This document shows, one piece after another, positions 35,038 through 43,732 of a stretch of DNA of 64,000 nt. Origin of the DNA: Kribbella sindirgiensis (GTDB lineage Bacteria; Actinomycetota; Actinomycetes; Propionibacteriales; Kribbellaceae); NCBI RefSeq assembly GCF_004331435.1, contig NZ_SJKA01000006.1, positions 310,001 through 374,000 on the forward strand, in the 5' to 3' direction. Under the pieces are notes generated by a model, which was not told where the DNA came from, did not search any database, and saw nothing but the letters and a program-made list of their open reading frames with translations. The translations under genes and the position numbers were made by a program. Numbering within the stretch: the stretch's first letter is position 1; every line of letters starts with the position of its first letter.

Positions 35038-36066
35038 GTGGCGAACAGCATGCTGGGCCGCGACATGGCGGTCGATCTCGGGACGGCGAACACGCTGGTC
35101 TACGTGCGCGGCCGGGGTGTCGTGCTGAACGAGCCGTCGGTGGTGGCGACCCGGACCGACGAGCCGCGCGAGGCGGTCGCGTTCGGGCACGAGGCGAAGA
35201 AGATGATCGGCCGGACGCCCGGCAACATCACCGCGATCCGGCCGCTCAAGGACGGTGTGATCGCCGACTTCGACGCCGCCGAGCAGATGCTGCGGTACTT
35301 CATCCAGCGCGTGCACCGCAGGCGGTACTTCGCGAAGCCGCGGATCGTGGTCTGCGTCCCGTCCGGGATCACCGCGGTCGAGCAGCGCGCGGTCCGCGAC
35401 GCCGGGTACATGGCCGGCGCCCGCAAGGTGTACATCATCGAGGAGCCGATGGCCGCCGCGCTCGGCTCGAACCTCGAGGTCCGCGACGCCACCGGCAACA
35501 TGGTCGTCGACATCGGCGGCGGTACGACGGAGGTCGCGGTCATCTCGTTCGGCGGCATCGTCACCAGCCAGTCGATCCGGGTGGCCGGCGACGCCATCGA
35601 CAAGGCGATCGTGAACTACTGCAAGAAGGAGTTCTCGCTGCTGCTCGGCGAGGCCACCTCGGAGCAGATCAAGATGACGATCGGGTCGGCGTTCCCGACC
35701 ACCGACGGCCCGGACAGCGAGATCCGCGGCCGGGACATGGTCTCCGGCCTGCCGCGGACCGTGAAGGTGTCGTCGGCGGACATGCGGCAGGCGATCGAGG
35801 AGCCGATCACCGCGATCGTCGACGCGGTCAAGGCCACCCTGGACAAGACCCCGCCGGAGCTGGCCGGCGACATCGTCGACCGCGGCATCGTGCTGACCGG
35901 CGGCGGCGCGCTGCTGAAGGGGATGGACGAGCGGTTGCGGCACGAGACCGGCATCCCGATCCACGTCGCCGAGAACCCGCTGGACGCGGTCGTCCTGGGC
36001 GCCGGCAAGTGTGTCGACAACATCGAGACCCTCAACCGCATCCTGGTCACCGACAACCGGCGCTGA
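35038..36066 (+). CDS. mreB: Rod-shape-determining protein MreB
   Basis: 342 residues, actin-like cytoskeletal ATPase that positions lateral wall synthesis. Actin-fold motifs: phosphate 1 MAVDLGTANTLVYVRGRGV, phosphate 2 MVVDIGGGTTEVAVISFGG, adenosine motif GIVLTGGGALLKGMDERLRH. The start is GTG with GGGAGG seven bases upstream, giving VANSMLGRDM; an ATG four codons downstream is less well placed. It leads the mreBCD-mrdA-rodA operon. It follows the RHS gene after 135 bases, and a TTAGCCT box near 35004 could be the -10 of its own promoter. Confidence 0.95.
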   Translation: MANSMLGRDMAVDLGTANTLVYVRGRGVVLNEPSVVATRTDEPREAVAFGHEAKKMIGRTPGNITAIRPLKDGVIADFDAAEQMLRYFIQRVHRRRYFAKPRIVVCVPSGITAVEQRAVRDAGYMAGARKVYIIEEPMAAALGSNLEVRDATGNMVVDIGGGTTEVAVISFGGIVTSQSIRVAGDAIDKAIVNYCKKEFSLLLGEATSEQIKMTIGSAFPTTDGPDSEIRGRDMVSGLPRTVKVSSADMRQAIEEPITAIVDAVKATLDKTPPELAGDIVDRGIVLTGGGALLKGMDERLRHETGIPIHVAENPLDAVVLGAGKCVDNIETLNRILVTDNRR

Positions 36067-36077
36067 GGTAGCAGGCG

Positions 36078-37049
36078 ATGCTCAAAGACCTCGGTAGCCC
36101 GTCTCGCAGTACGTCGTCCCGGAGCACCGCGCCCCGGAGCGCGTTCCGGTCGGCGGGGGAGGCTCCGCTGCGGTCGGCCGGTACGTCGCGTGACGTGCGC
36201 CGCCGCCGTACCGTGCTGTTGCTGGTGGTCCTGGCCTGTTTCACGCTCATCGTGCTCGACGCCCGCCGGTCGGCCGGTTCGCCGGTCGAGCCGTTGCGGG
36301 AGGCCGCGGCCGGCGTTTTCGGCCCGCTGGAGTCCACCGCGACCTCGGCCCGGCAGCCTGTGGACAACCTCCGCGACAGATTCGCGGAAATGGATAGGTT
36401 GAAAGCAGAGAACGAAAAACTGAAGAAGGACAACGAGGACCTGACCCGGGAGCTGACCACCTCCGACTACGCCCGCAACCGGGCGCAGGAGTTGGACAAG
36501 CTGCTCAAGGTCGCGCCGGCGTACACGATGACGCCGGCCCGGGTGATCGGGATCGGCAGTGCGCAGACGTTCAGCCACACGGTCACGATCGACGCCGGGA
36601 CGGCGGACGGCGTGCACACCGACATGACCGTGCTGAACGGGACCGGTCTGGTCGGCCGGGTGGTGCGGACCACCCAGGGGACCGCGACCGTGCTGCTGAT
36701 CGGCGACCGGAACTCGACCGTCGGCGGCCGGCTGAACGCGTCGATGGCGCTCGGTTTCGTCTCCGGACGCGGCGAGGTCGGCGGCACCCTCGACTACAAG
36801 CTGATCGACCCGAAGGCACGGCCGAAGGTCGGCGACCGGATCGTCACCTGGGGCTCCAGCGGCAACGCGCCGTACGTGCCGGGTGTCCCGATCGGCGTCG
36901 TCACCTCGGTGACGGCGAACGAAGGGTCGCTCGGGTCCACCGCGACCGTCAAGCCGTACGTCGATCCGACCCGGATCGACACGGTCGGCGTGGTCACCGG
37001 GCCACCCGCCCGGGCGCCGCGCCCACAACTCACAGGGAAGGGGAACTGA
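36078..37049 (+). CDS. mreC: Rod-shape-determining protein MreC
   Basis: 323 residues. Periplasm-facing scaffold that links MreB to PBP2/RodA. A Ser/Arg-rich N-terminus of about 45 residues precedes a single membrane helix (TVLLLVVLACFTLIVLDARR). A coiled coil follows (MDRLKAENEKLKKDNEDLTR, about residues 105-135), then the beta-rich MreC domain (VIGIGSAQTFSHTVTIDAGT, GLVGRVVRTTQGTATVLLIG). ATG start 11 bases after the mreB stop. The long basic N-terminus is typical of actinobacterial MreC. Confidence 0.95.
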   Translation: MLKDLGSPSRSTSSRSTAPRSAFRSAGEAPLRSAGTSRDVRRRRTVLLLVVLACFTLIVLDARRSAGSPVEPLREAAAGVFGPLESTATSARQPVDNLRDRFAEMDRLKAENEKLKKDNEDLTRELTTSDYARNRAQELDKLLKVAPAYTMTPARVIGIGSAQTFSHTVTIDAGTADGVHTDMTVLNGTGLVGRVVRTTQGTATVLLIGDRNSTVGGRLNASMALGFVSGRGEVGGTLDYKLIDPKARPKVGDRIVTWGSSGNAPYVPGVPIGVVTSVTANEGSLGSTATVKPYVDPTRIDTVGVVTGPPARAPRPQLTGKGN

Positions 37050-37050
37050 T

Positions 37051-37584
37051 GTGATTGCACTACGGATCGGGTTGGCTGCCCTGTTCCTGATGATCGCCGT
37101 CACCGTGCAGACATCCGTGCTGACGAATGTCGCGGTCGCCGGGGTGACGTGCGACCTGACGCTGATTGTGGTGATCGCGCTGGCGCTGTCCCGCGGGCCT
37201 GAGTGGGGTGCGATCGCCGGTTTCATGGGCGGTCTGCTGCTCGACGTCGTGCCGCCCGCCGACCACACCGCCGGCCGGTGGGCGTTGTCGCTGGCGATCG
37301 CCGGGTACATCGCCGGGCTGATCCGCCGCGAGACCTCCGGCAGCCCGGTCGGGCCGCTCGGCGTCGCGCTGACCGTCGTGCTCGGGACGGCCGTGTCGTT
37401 CTTCATCTACAGCGCGACCGGATCGCTGCTGCACGACCCGTCGGTCGACTGGGGCGAGTTCGGCGTCCGCCTCGGCATCGCCGCCGGGTACGACGTGGTC
37501 GGTGCGATCGTGGTGATCCCGCTGGTGATGTGGATCATGGGCCGCGTCCAGCCCGCCCGCGAACGCCGCCGGGTCGCCCCATGA
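37051..37584 (+). CDS. mreD: Rod-shape-determining protein MreD
   Basis: 177 residues, integral membrane partner of MreC with five to six hydrophobic helices (LAALFLMIAVTVQTSVLTNV, LTLIVVIALALSRGPEWGAI, LSLAIAGYIAGLI, VALTVVLGTAVSFFIYSATG, VVGAIVVIPLVMWIMGRVQP). GTG start one base after the mreC TGA. A nine-codon reading frame overlaps its stop and the mrdA start (ATGA at both ends), possibly coupling translation. Confidence 0.92.
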   Translation: MIALRIGLAALFLMIAVTVQTSVLTNVAVAGVTCDLTLIVVIALALSRGPEWGAIAGFMGGLLLDVVPPADHTAGRWALSLAIAGYIAGLIRRETSGSPVGPLGVALTVVLGTAVSFFIYSATGSLLHDPSVDWGEFGVRLGIAAGYDVVGAIVVIPLVMWIMGRVQPARERRRVAP

Positions 37585-37606
37585 GCAACCCTCCAGGGCC
37601 GACGCC

Positions 37607-39661
37607 ATGAGCTGGGACGGTTTCGAAGCGCCGCTGAAGGCCCGGCTCCGGCTGTTCGTGATCGGGGTGCTGGTCTTCTCGTTGCTGTGCACGCTGTTCG
37701 GCCGCCTCTGGTACATGCAGGTGATGTCGAGCGCCGACTACAGTCAGGCGGCCACCCAGCAGCACATCCGCCAGGTGCTCGTCCCGGCCCCGCGCGGCAC
37801 GATCGTCGACTCGCAGGGCCGGACCCTGGTCGGCAACCGGGTCTCGGTGGTGATCACGGTCGACCGATCGGTGCTCGCCAAGCTCCCGGAGAGCCAGCAG
37901 AACGTCGTGCTCGCCCGCCTCGCGAAGGTGCTCGGCCAGAAGCCGAAGGACCTGAAGGCGCGCACGATGCTGTGCGGTGAGCCGGGCGCGTCCAAGCCGC
38001 CCGCCTGCTGGAACGGCACGCCGTACCAGCCGATCCCGGTCGCGAAGGATGTCAGCGAGCAGGTCGCGATCGAGGTGATGGAGCGCCGCGAGGACTTCCC
38101 CGGGATCGCCGCCGACTCGCAGACGCTGCGTGCGTACCCCTCGCCGTACAAGGTGAACGCGGCGCACATCCTCGGGTACCTGTCGCCGATCACGACCGAA
38201 GAGCTCGAGGACATGGACAAGGCCGGGCAGGACTCGGTCCCGCACCGCTCGGACCTGGTCGGCCGGGCCGGTGTCGAGCGGTCGTACGACAAGCTCCTGC
38301 GCGGTACGCCGGGTGAGAAGGACGTGCTCGTCGACGCGGTCGGGTACACGACCGGGATCAAGAAGCAGACCGCTCCGGTCCCGGGCGCGACGCTGGTGAC
38401 CACGATCGACGCGCGCATCCAGGCGTCCGTCGAGGCTCAGCTGAAGAACGCGATCATGACCGCGCGGAAGCAGACCGACCCGGTCACCCACCGCAAGTAC
38501 GTCGCCGACTCCGGCGCCGCGGTCGTGATGGACACCAAGACCGGACGGGTCGTCGCGATGGCCAGCTACCCGACGTACGACCCGGGCGTCTGGGTCGGCG
38601 GTATCACCCAGCGTGAGCTGGACGCGCTCTACTCGACCAAGTCCGGGACGCCGCTGGTGTCCCGCGCGCTGCAGGGCCAGCTGGCGCCCGGGTCGACGTT
38701 CAAACCGATCACCACGGCGGCCGCGATGAGCGCCGGGTACGGCCCGAAGACACGGCTCGACTGCTCGTCGTACTTCGAGGTCGGCAACCGCCGGTTCAAG
38801 AACTACGAGTCCGCGTCGTACGGGATGATCGGCTTCGACCAGGCGCTGGCGCTGTCCTGCGACACGTTCTTCTACCGGATCGCGTACGCGCTCTGGCTCA
38901 AGGAGGGCGGCAACTCCAGCGACGTCAGCACCCGCGACCCGCTGGTCGAGATGGCGCAGAAGTTCGGGCTCGGCAAGCCGACCGGGGTCGACCTGCCCGG
39001 CGAGGTGAGCGGCCGGATCGCGGACCGCAAGTGGAAGAAGACGTACTACGACGCGCAGAAGGACTACTACTGCAAGATCGCGGCCAACCCGCCCGCCGGG
39101 ACGTCCGCGTTCCTGAAGCAGTTCGCCCGGGAGTTCTGCGTCGACGGGTACAAGTACCGCGCCGGTGACGCGGTGAACTTCGCGATCGGCCAGGGCGACA
39201 CCACGATCACGCCGCTGCAGCTCGCGACCGTCTACTCGGCCCTGTCGAACGGCGGCACGCTGTACGAGCCGCGCGTCGTCCAGTCCTGGATCGGCGCGAA
39301 CGGCAAGCCGCACGAGATCAAGCCGGTCGTGAAGTCGAAGCTTCCGGTGCCGCGGAACACCTTGAAGTACATCGACACCGCGTTGAAGGGCACCACCAAG
39401 ACCGGTACGGCGGCGTGGAAGTTCCAGGGCTTCCCGCTCGACAAGATCCCGGTCCGCGCCAAGACCGGTACGGCCGAGGTGTACGGGAAGCAGACCACGT
39501 CGTGGCTCGCGTCGTACACCGATCGGTACGCCGTGGTGATGATGCTCAGCCAGGCCGGTACCGGTTCGGGTGCCGGCGGTGACGCGGTCCGCAAGATCTA
39601 CGAGACCTTGTACAACATCAAGCCCGCGCCGCCGCCCGGCCAAGAGAAGCCGGAGCAGTAA
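37607..39661 (+). CDS. mrdA: Penicillin-binding protein 2 (elongasome transpeptidase)
   Basis: 684 residues, class B PBP that cross-links peptidoglycan during elongation, working with RodA. One N-terminal membrane anchor (LRLFVIGVLVFSLLCTLFGR, about 10-29), a PBP dimerisation domain (RGTIVDSQGRTLVGNRVSVV), then the transpeptidase: catalytic S363 in GSTFKP, SxN-type motif as SCDTFFYR, and KTG at 619-621 (AKTGTAEVYG). Length is normal. The TAA overlaps the rodA ATG by one base. Confidence 0.95.
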   Translation: MSWDGFEAPLKARLRLFVIGVLVFSLLCTLFGRLWYMQVMSSADYSQAATQQHIRQVLVPAPRGTIVDSQGRTLVGNRVSVVITVDRSVLAKLPESQQNVVLARLAKVLGQKPKDLKARTMLCGEPGASKPPACWNGTPYQPIPVAKDVSEQVAIEVMERREDFPGIAADSQTLRAYPSPYKVNAAHILGYLSPITTEELEDMDKAGQDSVPHRSDLVGRAGVERSYDKLLRGTPGEKDVLVDAVGYTTGIKKQTAPVPGATLVTTIDARIQASVEAQLKNAIMTARKQTDPVTHRKYVADSGAAVVMDTKTGRVVAMASYPTYDPGVWVGGITQRELDALYSTKSGTPLVSRALQGQLAPGSTFKPITTAAAMSAGYGPKTRLDCSSYFEVGNRRFKNYESASYGMIGFDQALALSCDTFFYRIAYALWLKEGGNSSDVSTRDPLVEMAQKFGLGKPTGVDLPGEVSGRIADRKWKKTYYDAQKDYYCKIAANPPAGTSAFLKQFAREFCVDGYKYRAGDAVNFAIGQGDTTITPLQLATVYSALSNGGTLYEPRVVQSWIGANGKPHEIKPVVKSKLPVPRNTLKYIDTALKGTTKTGTAAWKFQGFPLDKIPVRAKTGTAEVYGKQTTSWLASYTDRYAVVMMLSQAGTGSGAGGDAVRKIYETLYNIKPAPPPGQEKPEQ

Positions 39662-40827
39662 TGGCGCTACTGACCCCGATCCGGACCAGGCCGCGGATGG
39701 ACCGCCGGTCGACGGTCTGGCACGTCGACTGGATCCTGGTGTTCGGCGTGGTCGCGCTGTCGTTCATCGGGGCGCTGCTGATCTGGTCCGCGACCCACAA
39801 CCGGACCTCGCTGACCGAAGGCAAACCGGACGCCTTCCTGCTCCGGCACGCGCTGAACTTCGCGATCGGCCTGGTCCTCGCGGTCGGCGCCGCGATCACC
39901 GACCACCGCCGGGTCCGGATCCTCGCCCCGCTGCTGTACGCCGCCTCGATCGTCGGACTGATCCTGGTCCTGGTGCCCGGCGTCGGCTCGACGATCAACG
40001 GTTCCCGGTCCTGGATCCAGCTGCCGTTCATGTCGATCCAGCCGAGCGAGTTCGCCAAGCTCGCGGTGATCGTCGGCATGGCGCTGCTGATCGCGGAGAA
40101 GAGCGAGACCGACCGTCACGAGGACGCCCGGACCATCGACGTCGCGCAGGCGGTCGGGGTCGCCGCGATACCGGTGATCCTGGTGATGCTGCAGCCGGAC
40201 CTCGGGACCGTGATGGTGCTCGGGTCGATCGTGTTCGGGATCATCGCGGTGTCCGGCGTACCGAAACGCTGGATGCTCGGGCTGCTCACCGCGGGCGTGC
40301 TGGTGGCGGCGATCGCGATCAAGCTGCAGGTGCTGAAGGAGTACCAGATCGCCCGCTTCACCGCGTTCATGCACCCGTCGTCGGACCCGCAGGGCATCGG
40401 GTACAACGTGAACCAGGCGCGGATCGCGATCGGGAACGGCGGCGTGTTCGGGCAGGGCCTGTTCCACGGCGGCCAGACGCAGAACGCGTTCGTTCCCGAG
40501 CAGCACACCGACTTCGTGTTCACGGTCGCGGGGGAGGAGCTGGGGCTGATCGGCGCCGGCGCGATCATCGTGCTGTTCGCGATCATCCTGTTCCGCGGGC
40601 TGCGGATCGCGGTCAACGCGCGGGACGCGTTCGGGCGGCTGGTGGCGACCGGGATCGTCTGCTGGTTCGCGTTCCAGGCGTTCGAGAACATCGGGATGAC
40701 GCTCGGCATCATGCCGGTCACGGGCCTGCCGCTGCCGTTCGTCTCGTACGGCGGTTCCTCGATGTTCGCGTGCCTGCTGGCGATCGGCCTGCTGCAGAAC
40801 ATCCACCTCCGCTCGCACCGCCACTGA
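39661..40827 (+). CDS. rodA: RodA-type SEDS peptidoglycan glycosyltransferase
   Basis: 388 residues, about ten membrane helices. It polymerises lipid II for side-wall growth together with PBP2. SEDS signatures: SRSWIQLPFMSIQPSEFAKL, QPDLGTVMVLGSIVFG, ARIAIGNGGVFGQGLFHGGQ, PEQHTDFVFTVAGEELGLIG, and at the end GLPLPFVSYGGSSMFACLLA. The ATG overlaps the mrdA stop. It is the last gene of the cell-elongation operon; 69 bases without a gene separate it from the lipoprotein that follows. Confidence 0.95.
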   Translation: MALLTPIRTRPRMDRRSTVWHVDWILVFGVVALSFIGALLIWSATHNRTSLTEGKPDAFLLRHALNFAIGLVLAVGAAITDHRRVRILAPLLYAASIVGLILVLVPGVGSTINGSRSWIQLPFMSIQPSEFAKLAVIVGMALLIAEKSETDRHEDARTIDVAQAVGVAAIPVILVMLQPDLGTVMVLGSIVFGIIAVSGVPKRWMLGLLTAGVLVAAIAIKLQVLKEYQIARFTAFMHPSSDPQGIGYNVNQARIAIGNGGVFGQGLFHGGQTQNAFVPEQHTDFVFTVAGEELGLIGAGAIIVLFAIILFRGLRIAVNARDAFGRLVATGIVCWFAFQAFENIGMTLGIMPVTGLPLPFVSYGGSSMFACLLAIGLLQNIHLRSHRH

Positions 40828-40896
40828 CCGCCCGACTGACCCGTCAGGTACGCTGCTCCCTGCTCGGCCCCCGCCCAGAGCCCGCTGGAAGGCCCG

Positions 40897-41619
40897 ATGA
40901 CCAGGTTCGTTGCGTTAGCTGCCGTCTTGACGCTGTCCCTTGCCGCCTGCGGCGGTGCGGACGACAAGCCCGCCGCCGGTCCACCGGCGACCACGCCGAC
41001 CGCCACACCGACGCCCAGTGCGACCGAGTCGACGCCGGCCGCGCCGGTCACCCGGACGACCACCGAGCTGACCAAGGCGCTCCTCGAGCTCGCGGACCTG
41101 CCGACCGGTTTCGCGGAGGACAAGGACGAGGCCGACGAGGACGCGAAGCCGTTCTCGTCGTCGAGCAGCCGGTGCAAGTCGCTGGTGAAGTACCTGAACG
41201 CCACCAAGGCGCCTGGCTCCAAGGCGAGCGTGGCCCGGACGTTCACGGGCGGGCAGGAAGGCCCGTACATCGACTACGGTCTCGACTCGATGGGTACCGC
41301 GGACGAGGTCGCCGACCTCCGCGACGCGTACGCCGAAGCCGTCGACAGCTGCACCAAGGTGGCCCTGAAGACCGACGGTGCCGGCAGTACGTCGATGAAG
41401 GTCGAGAAGATCACCGCCCCGCAGTACGGCTCCAAGCCGTTCGCGTTCCGCCTCACCGGCACCAGCGGCCCGAAGCGCGGCCTCGAGTACGCCGCGGTCG
41501 TCACCGGAGTCGACGACGTGATCCTCTCCGTCGGCGTCCTCGCCGGCCAGGGCACCGAACTCGACCCCGCCACCGAAGCGGCCGTCACGAAGGCCCGGCA
41601 CGTCCTCAAACCCGCGTGA
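40897..41619 (+). CDS. Secreted lipoprotein, PknH-sensor-like
   Basis: 240 residues. Lipoprotein signal MTRFVALAAVLTLSLAACGG, lipobox LAAC, followed by a Thr/Pro linker to about residue 50. The mature domain (TKALLELADLPTGFAEDKDE, SSSRCKSLVKYLNATKAPGS, then EAVDSCTKVALKTD, and DDVILSVGVLAGQGTELDPA) resembles the extracellular sensor-type domain found on some actinobacterial Ser/Thr kinases and free lipoproteins; two cysteines could form a disulfide. The function is unknown. It contains the rare codon TTA at residue 7, within the signal peptide. It is probably transcribed separately from rodA. Confidence 0.8.
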   Translation: MTRFVALAAVLTLSLAACGGADDKPAAGPPATTPTATPTPSATESTPAAPVTRTTTELTKALLELADLPTGFAEDKDEADEDAKPFSSSSSRCKSLVKYLNATKAPGSKASVARTFTGGQEGPYIDYGLDSMGTADEVADLRDAYAEAVDSCTKVALKTDGAGSTSMKVEKITAPQYGSKPFAFRLTGTSGPKRGLEYAAVVTGVDDVILSVGVLAGQGTELDPATEAAVTKARHVLKPA

Positions 41620-41674
41620 CCGGTGTCACACGCCTCGTCGTCACGTAGGACTGCTGCGTCGCCGTCGTGTTGGC

Positions 41675-42118
41675 ATGGACGAGCGAATGAACTTCAGCAA
41701 GGTGTCGCCGGCCGGCTTCCGAGCCGTGTTCGGCGTGGAGAACTATGTGCAGGGCGTGGTGGACCAGACGTTGCTGCACCTGATCAAGATCAGGGCGTCG
41801 ATGCTCAACGGCTGCGCGTTCTGCCTGAACATGCACACGACGGACGCGTTGAAGGACGGCGAGAGCAGTCAGCGGCTGTTCGGGCTCGCGGCCTGGCACG
41901 ACTCCTCGTTCTACGACGACCGTGAGCGCGCGGCGCTGGCGTTGACCGACGCGGTGACGGTGCTGGAGCGTACCGGCGTACCGGATGACTTGTGGGACGC
42001 GGCGCTGGCGCAGTTCGGCGAGGAGGGGACCGCGAACGTGCTCCTGGCGATTGGCACCATCAACCTGTGGACCCGTCTGAACGTCGCGACGAGGAAACAG
42101 CCGGAACTGGCCGGTTGA
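41675..42118 (+). CDS. Carboxymuconolactone decarboxylase-family (AhpD-like) protein
   Basis: 147 residues. The AhpD-like core carries the redox CxxC and proton-relay His: IKIRASMLNGCAFCLNMHT, plus GLAAWHDSSFYDDRERAALA and TINLWTRLNVATR. Members act as small alkylhydroperoxide or decarboxylase-type enzymes. ATG 41675 is used; ATG 41687 (MNFSKVSPAGF) is equally likely. The stop overlaps the TTG start of an ECF41 sigma factor. This pairing is the conserved ECF41 neighbourhood (carboxymuconolactone decarboxylase, oxidoreductase or epimerase next to the sigma). The TGTCACA found upstream (41624-41630) matches the known ECF41 -35 element. Confidence 0.92.
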   Translation: MDERMNFSKVSPAGFRAVFGVENYVQGVVDQTLLHLIKIRASMLNGCAFCLNMHTTDALKDGESSQRLFGLAAWHDSSFYDDRERAALALTDAVTVLERTGVPDDLWDAALAQFGEEGTANVLLAIGTINLWTRLNVATRKQPELAG

Positions 42119-42957
42119 TCCTGCACGAGTACGAGTCGGCGCGCGGCATGCTCGCCGGGCTCGCGTACCGGATGCTGGGCAGTTGGCACGACACCGAGGA
42201 CGTGCTGCAGGACGCGTACGTCCGCTGGTCCGCCGCCGACCGCTCCGACGTGGCCGAGCCGCGTCGCTACCTCACCCGGGTGGTGACGCGGCTGTCCGTC
42301 GACGTACTGCGAACCCGGCAGGCGCGCCGCGAGAGCTATGTCGGCGAGTGGCTCCCCGAGCCGGTTCCGGCGCACGCGCTCGACCTCGACGAGGTGTCGA
42401 TGGCGCTCCTGCACCTGATGGAGCGCCTGACTCCGCCGCAACGCGCGGTCTACGTACTGCGGACCGCGTTCACTCTCCCGTACGACGAGATCGCCGAGAT
42501 CCTCGACCGTACGCCGGACGACTGCCGGCAACTGCATCGCCGGGCCCAGCACGCGCTGGCCGACGACCGGCCACGCTACGAGCCGACCGCCGCCGAACAG
42601 CGTCGCCTGCTCCTGGACTTCGTGGCCGCCGCCCGCGACGGCGACCTGCCGCGGCTGGAGTCGATGCTCCGGGACGACGTTATCTCCTGGACCGACGCGA
42701 ACGGCCGCCGGCGGGCCGCCCGCAAACCTGTCACCGGGCGCGAGAAGGTCGCCGCCTTCTTCAGCCACATCTACGGGCGTCCTGAGGTCACGTTTGCCCC
42801 GGTGGAGTTGGTCACCGGGCCCGGTCTGAAGGTGGTTGTCCGCGGCAACCACCATGTGCTGACGCTGGAGTCCGACGGCACCGCGATCACCGCCCTTCGA
42901 GTGGTGGCGGACCCGGAGAAGCTTTCTGCCGTGTTGGATGACCGGTATGAGTTCTGA
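42115..42957 (+). CDS. ECF41-family sigma factor with SnoaL-like C-terminal domain
   Basis: 280 residues. Sigma region 2 is LILHEYESARGMLAGLAYRM with DTEDVLQDAYVRW; region 4 is LTPPQRAVYVLRTAFTLPYD with EIAEILDRTPDDCRQLHRRA. The last 100 residues form a SnoaL/NTF2-like extension, the mark of ECF41, in which it replaces a separate anti-sigma factor. The regulatory motifs are recognisable in variant form: DANGR for DGGGR, and DPEKL for NPDKL. The TTG start overlaps the decarboxylase stop (TTGA); a later ATG (42149) would cut region 2. It is expected to direct transcription of its own operon. The last bases overlap the IMPase-like gene. Confidence 0.9.
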   Translation: MILHEYESARGMLAGLAYRMLGSWHDTEDVLQDAYVRWSAADRSDVAEPRRYLTRVVTRLSVDVLRTRQARRESYVGEWLPEPVPAHALDLDEVSMALLHLMERLTPPQRAVYVLRTAFTLPYDEIAEILDRTPDDCRQLHRRAQHALADDRPRYEPTAAEQRRLLLDFVAAARDGDLPRLESMLRDDVISWTDANGRRRAARKPVTGREKVAAFFSHIYGRPEVTFAPVELVTGPGLKVVVRGNHHVLTLESDGTAITALRVVADPEKLSAVLDDRYEF

Positions 42958-43732
42958 TCTCGAGGTGGCGATCGCGGCGGCTGCGGCTGGGGCCGCTGTG
43001 GTACGGAGCAAGTACGGGACCGTGGTCGCACGGCACGACAAGTCGGCGACGGACTTCGCGACGGACGCCGATCTCGCGGCTGAGCGGGCGATCCTCGACG
43101 TGATCCAGGGTGCGCGGCCGGGGGATGCGGTTCTGGGTGAGGAGTACGGCGCCAGTGGGGATGCTGATGCGTCGCGGCGCTGGATGGTCGATCCGTTGTG
43201 CGGGACGCTCAACTTCGCCGCGGGTACGCCGCTGTTCTCGGTCAACGTCGCGCTGCAGGTCAGCGGTACGGCGACCGTCGCCGCGATCGCGGACCCGGTG
43301 TCGGGCGAGATCTTCTGGACCGATGGCGAAGGGGCGAATGTGCGGCGTGACGGGTCTGATCTCGCGCTGGTGCCGTCGGCGGATTCGCTTCTGGTGGACG
43401 TGAACCTGGATCCGATCACGGACGGTGGGTTTCTCGGGTCGCGGCTGCTCGCGGATCCCGGTATGCGGGCCGTGTTCGGTCAGCGCGTGCTGTCGACGAC
43501 GCTGGCGGTCGCGTGGGTGGCGGCGAGACGGCGTACGGCGTACGTGACCGACGGCAACCTCCGCGACAGCGTCCACTTCACCGCCGGCCTCGCGTTGTGC
43601 CGCGCCGCCGGCTGCGTCGTGACCGATCTGCGCGGGGGTCCGCTGCACGACGGCCCAGGAGTCATCGCCACGGCCGACGAGAAGACCCACACGATCCTGC
43701 TCGAACTCGTCGCCCCGCACCTCCCGGACTAG
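42947..43732 (+). CDS. Inositol monophosphatase-family protein with altered metal site
   Basis: 261 residues, IMPase/FBPase fold. Motif GEE is kept (G64-E65-E66 in AVLGEEYGAS). The metal motif normally DPLDGTxNF reads DPLCGTLNF (D85 changed to Cys), and the second motif WDxAAG reads VHFTAG (Asp changed to His). Two of four usual metal ligands are therefore missing, so ordinary Mg-dependent phosphatase activity is doubtful; another role or another metal is possible. ATG 42947 is chosen; ATG 42938 is three codons upstream. It overlaps the end of the ECF41 gene by 11 bases and overlaps the convergent DUF2000 gene by four. Confidence 0.85.
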   Translation: MSSDLEVAIAAAAAGAAVVRSKYGTVVARHDKSATDFATDADLAAERAILDVIQGARPGDAVLGEEYGASGDADASRRWMVDPLCGTLNFAAGTPLFSVNVALQVSGTATVAAIADPVSGEIFWTDGEGANVRRDGSDLALVPSADSLLVDVNLDPITDGGFLGSRLLADPGMRAVFGQRVLSTTLAVAWVAARRRTAYVTDGNLRDSVHFTAGLALCRAAGCVVTDLRGGPLHDGPGVIATADEKTHTILLELVAPHLPD

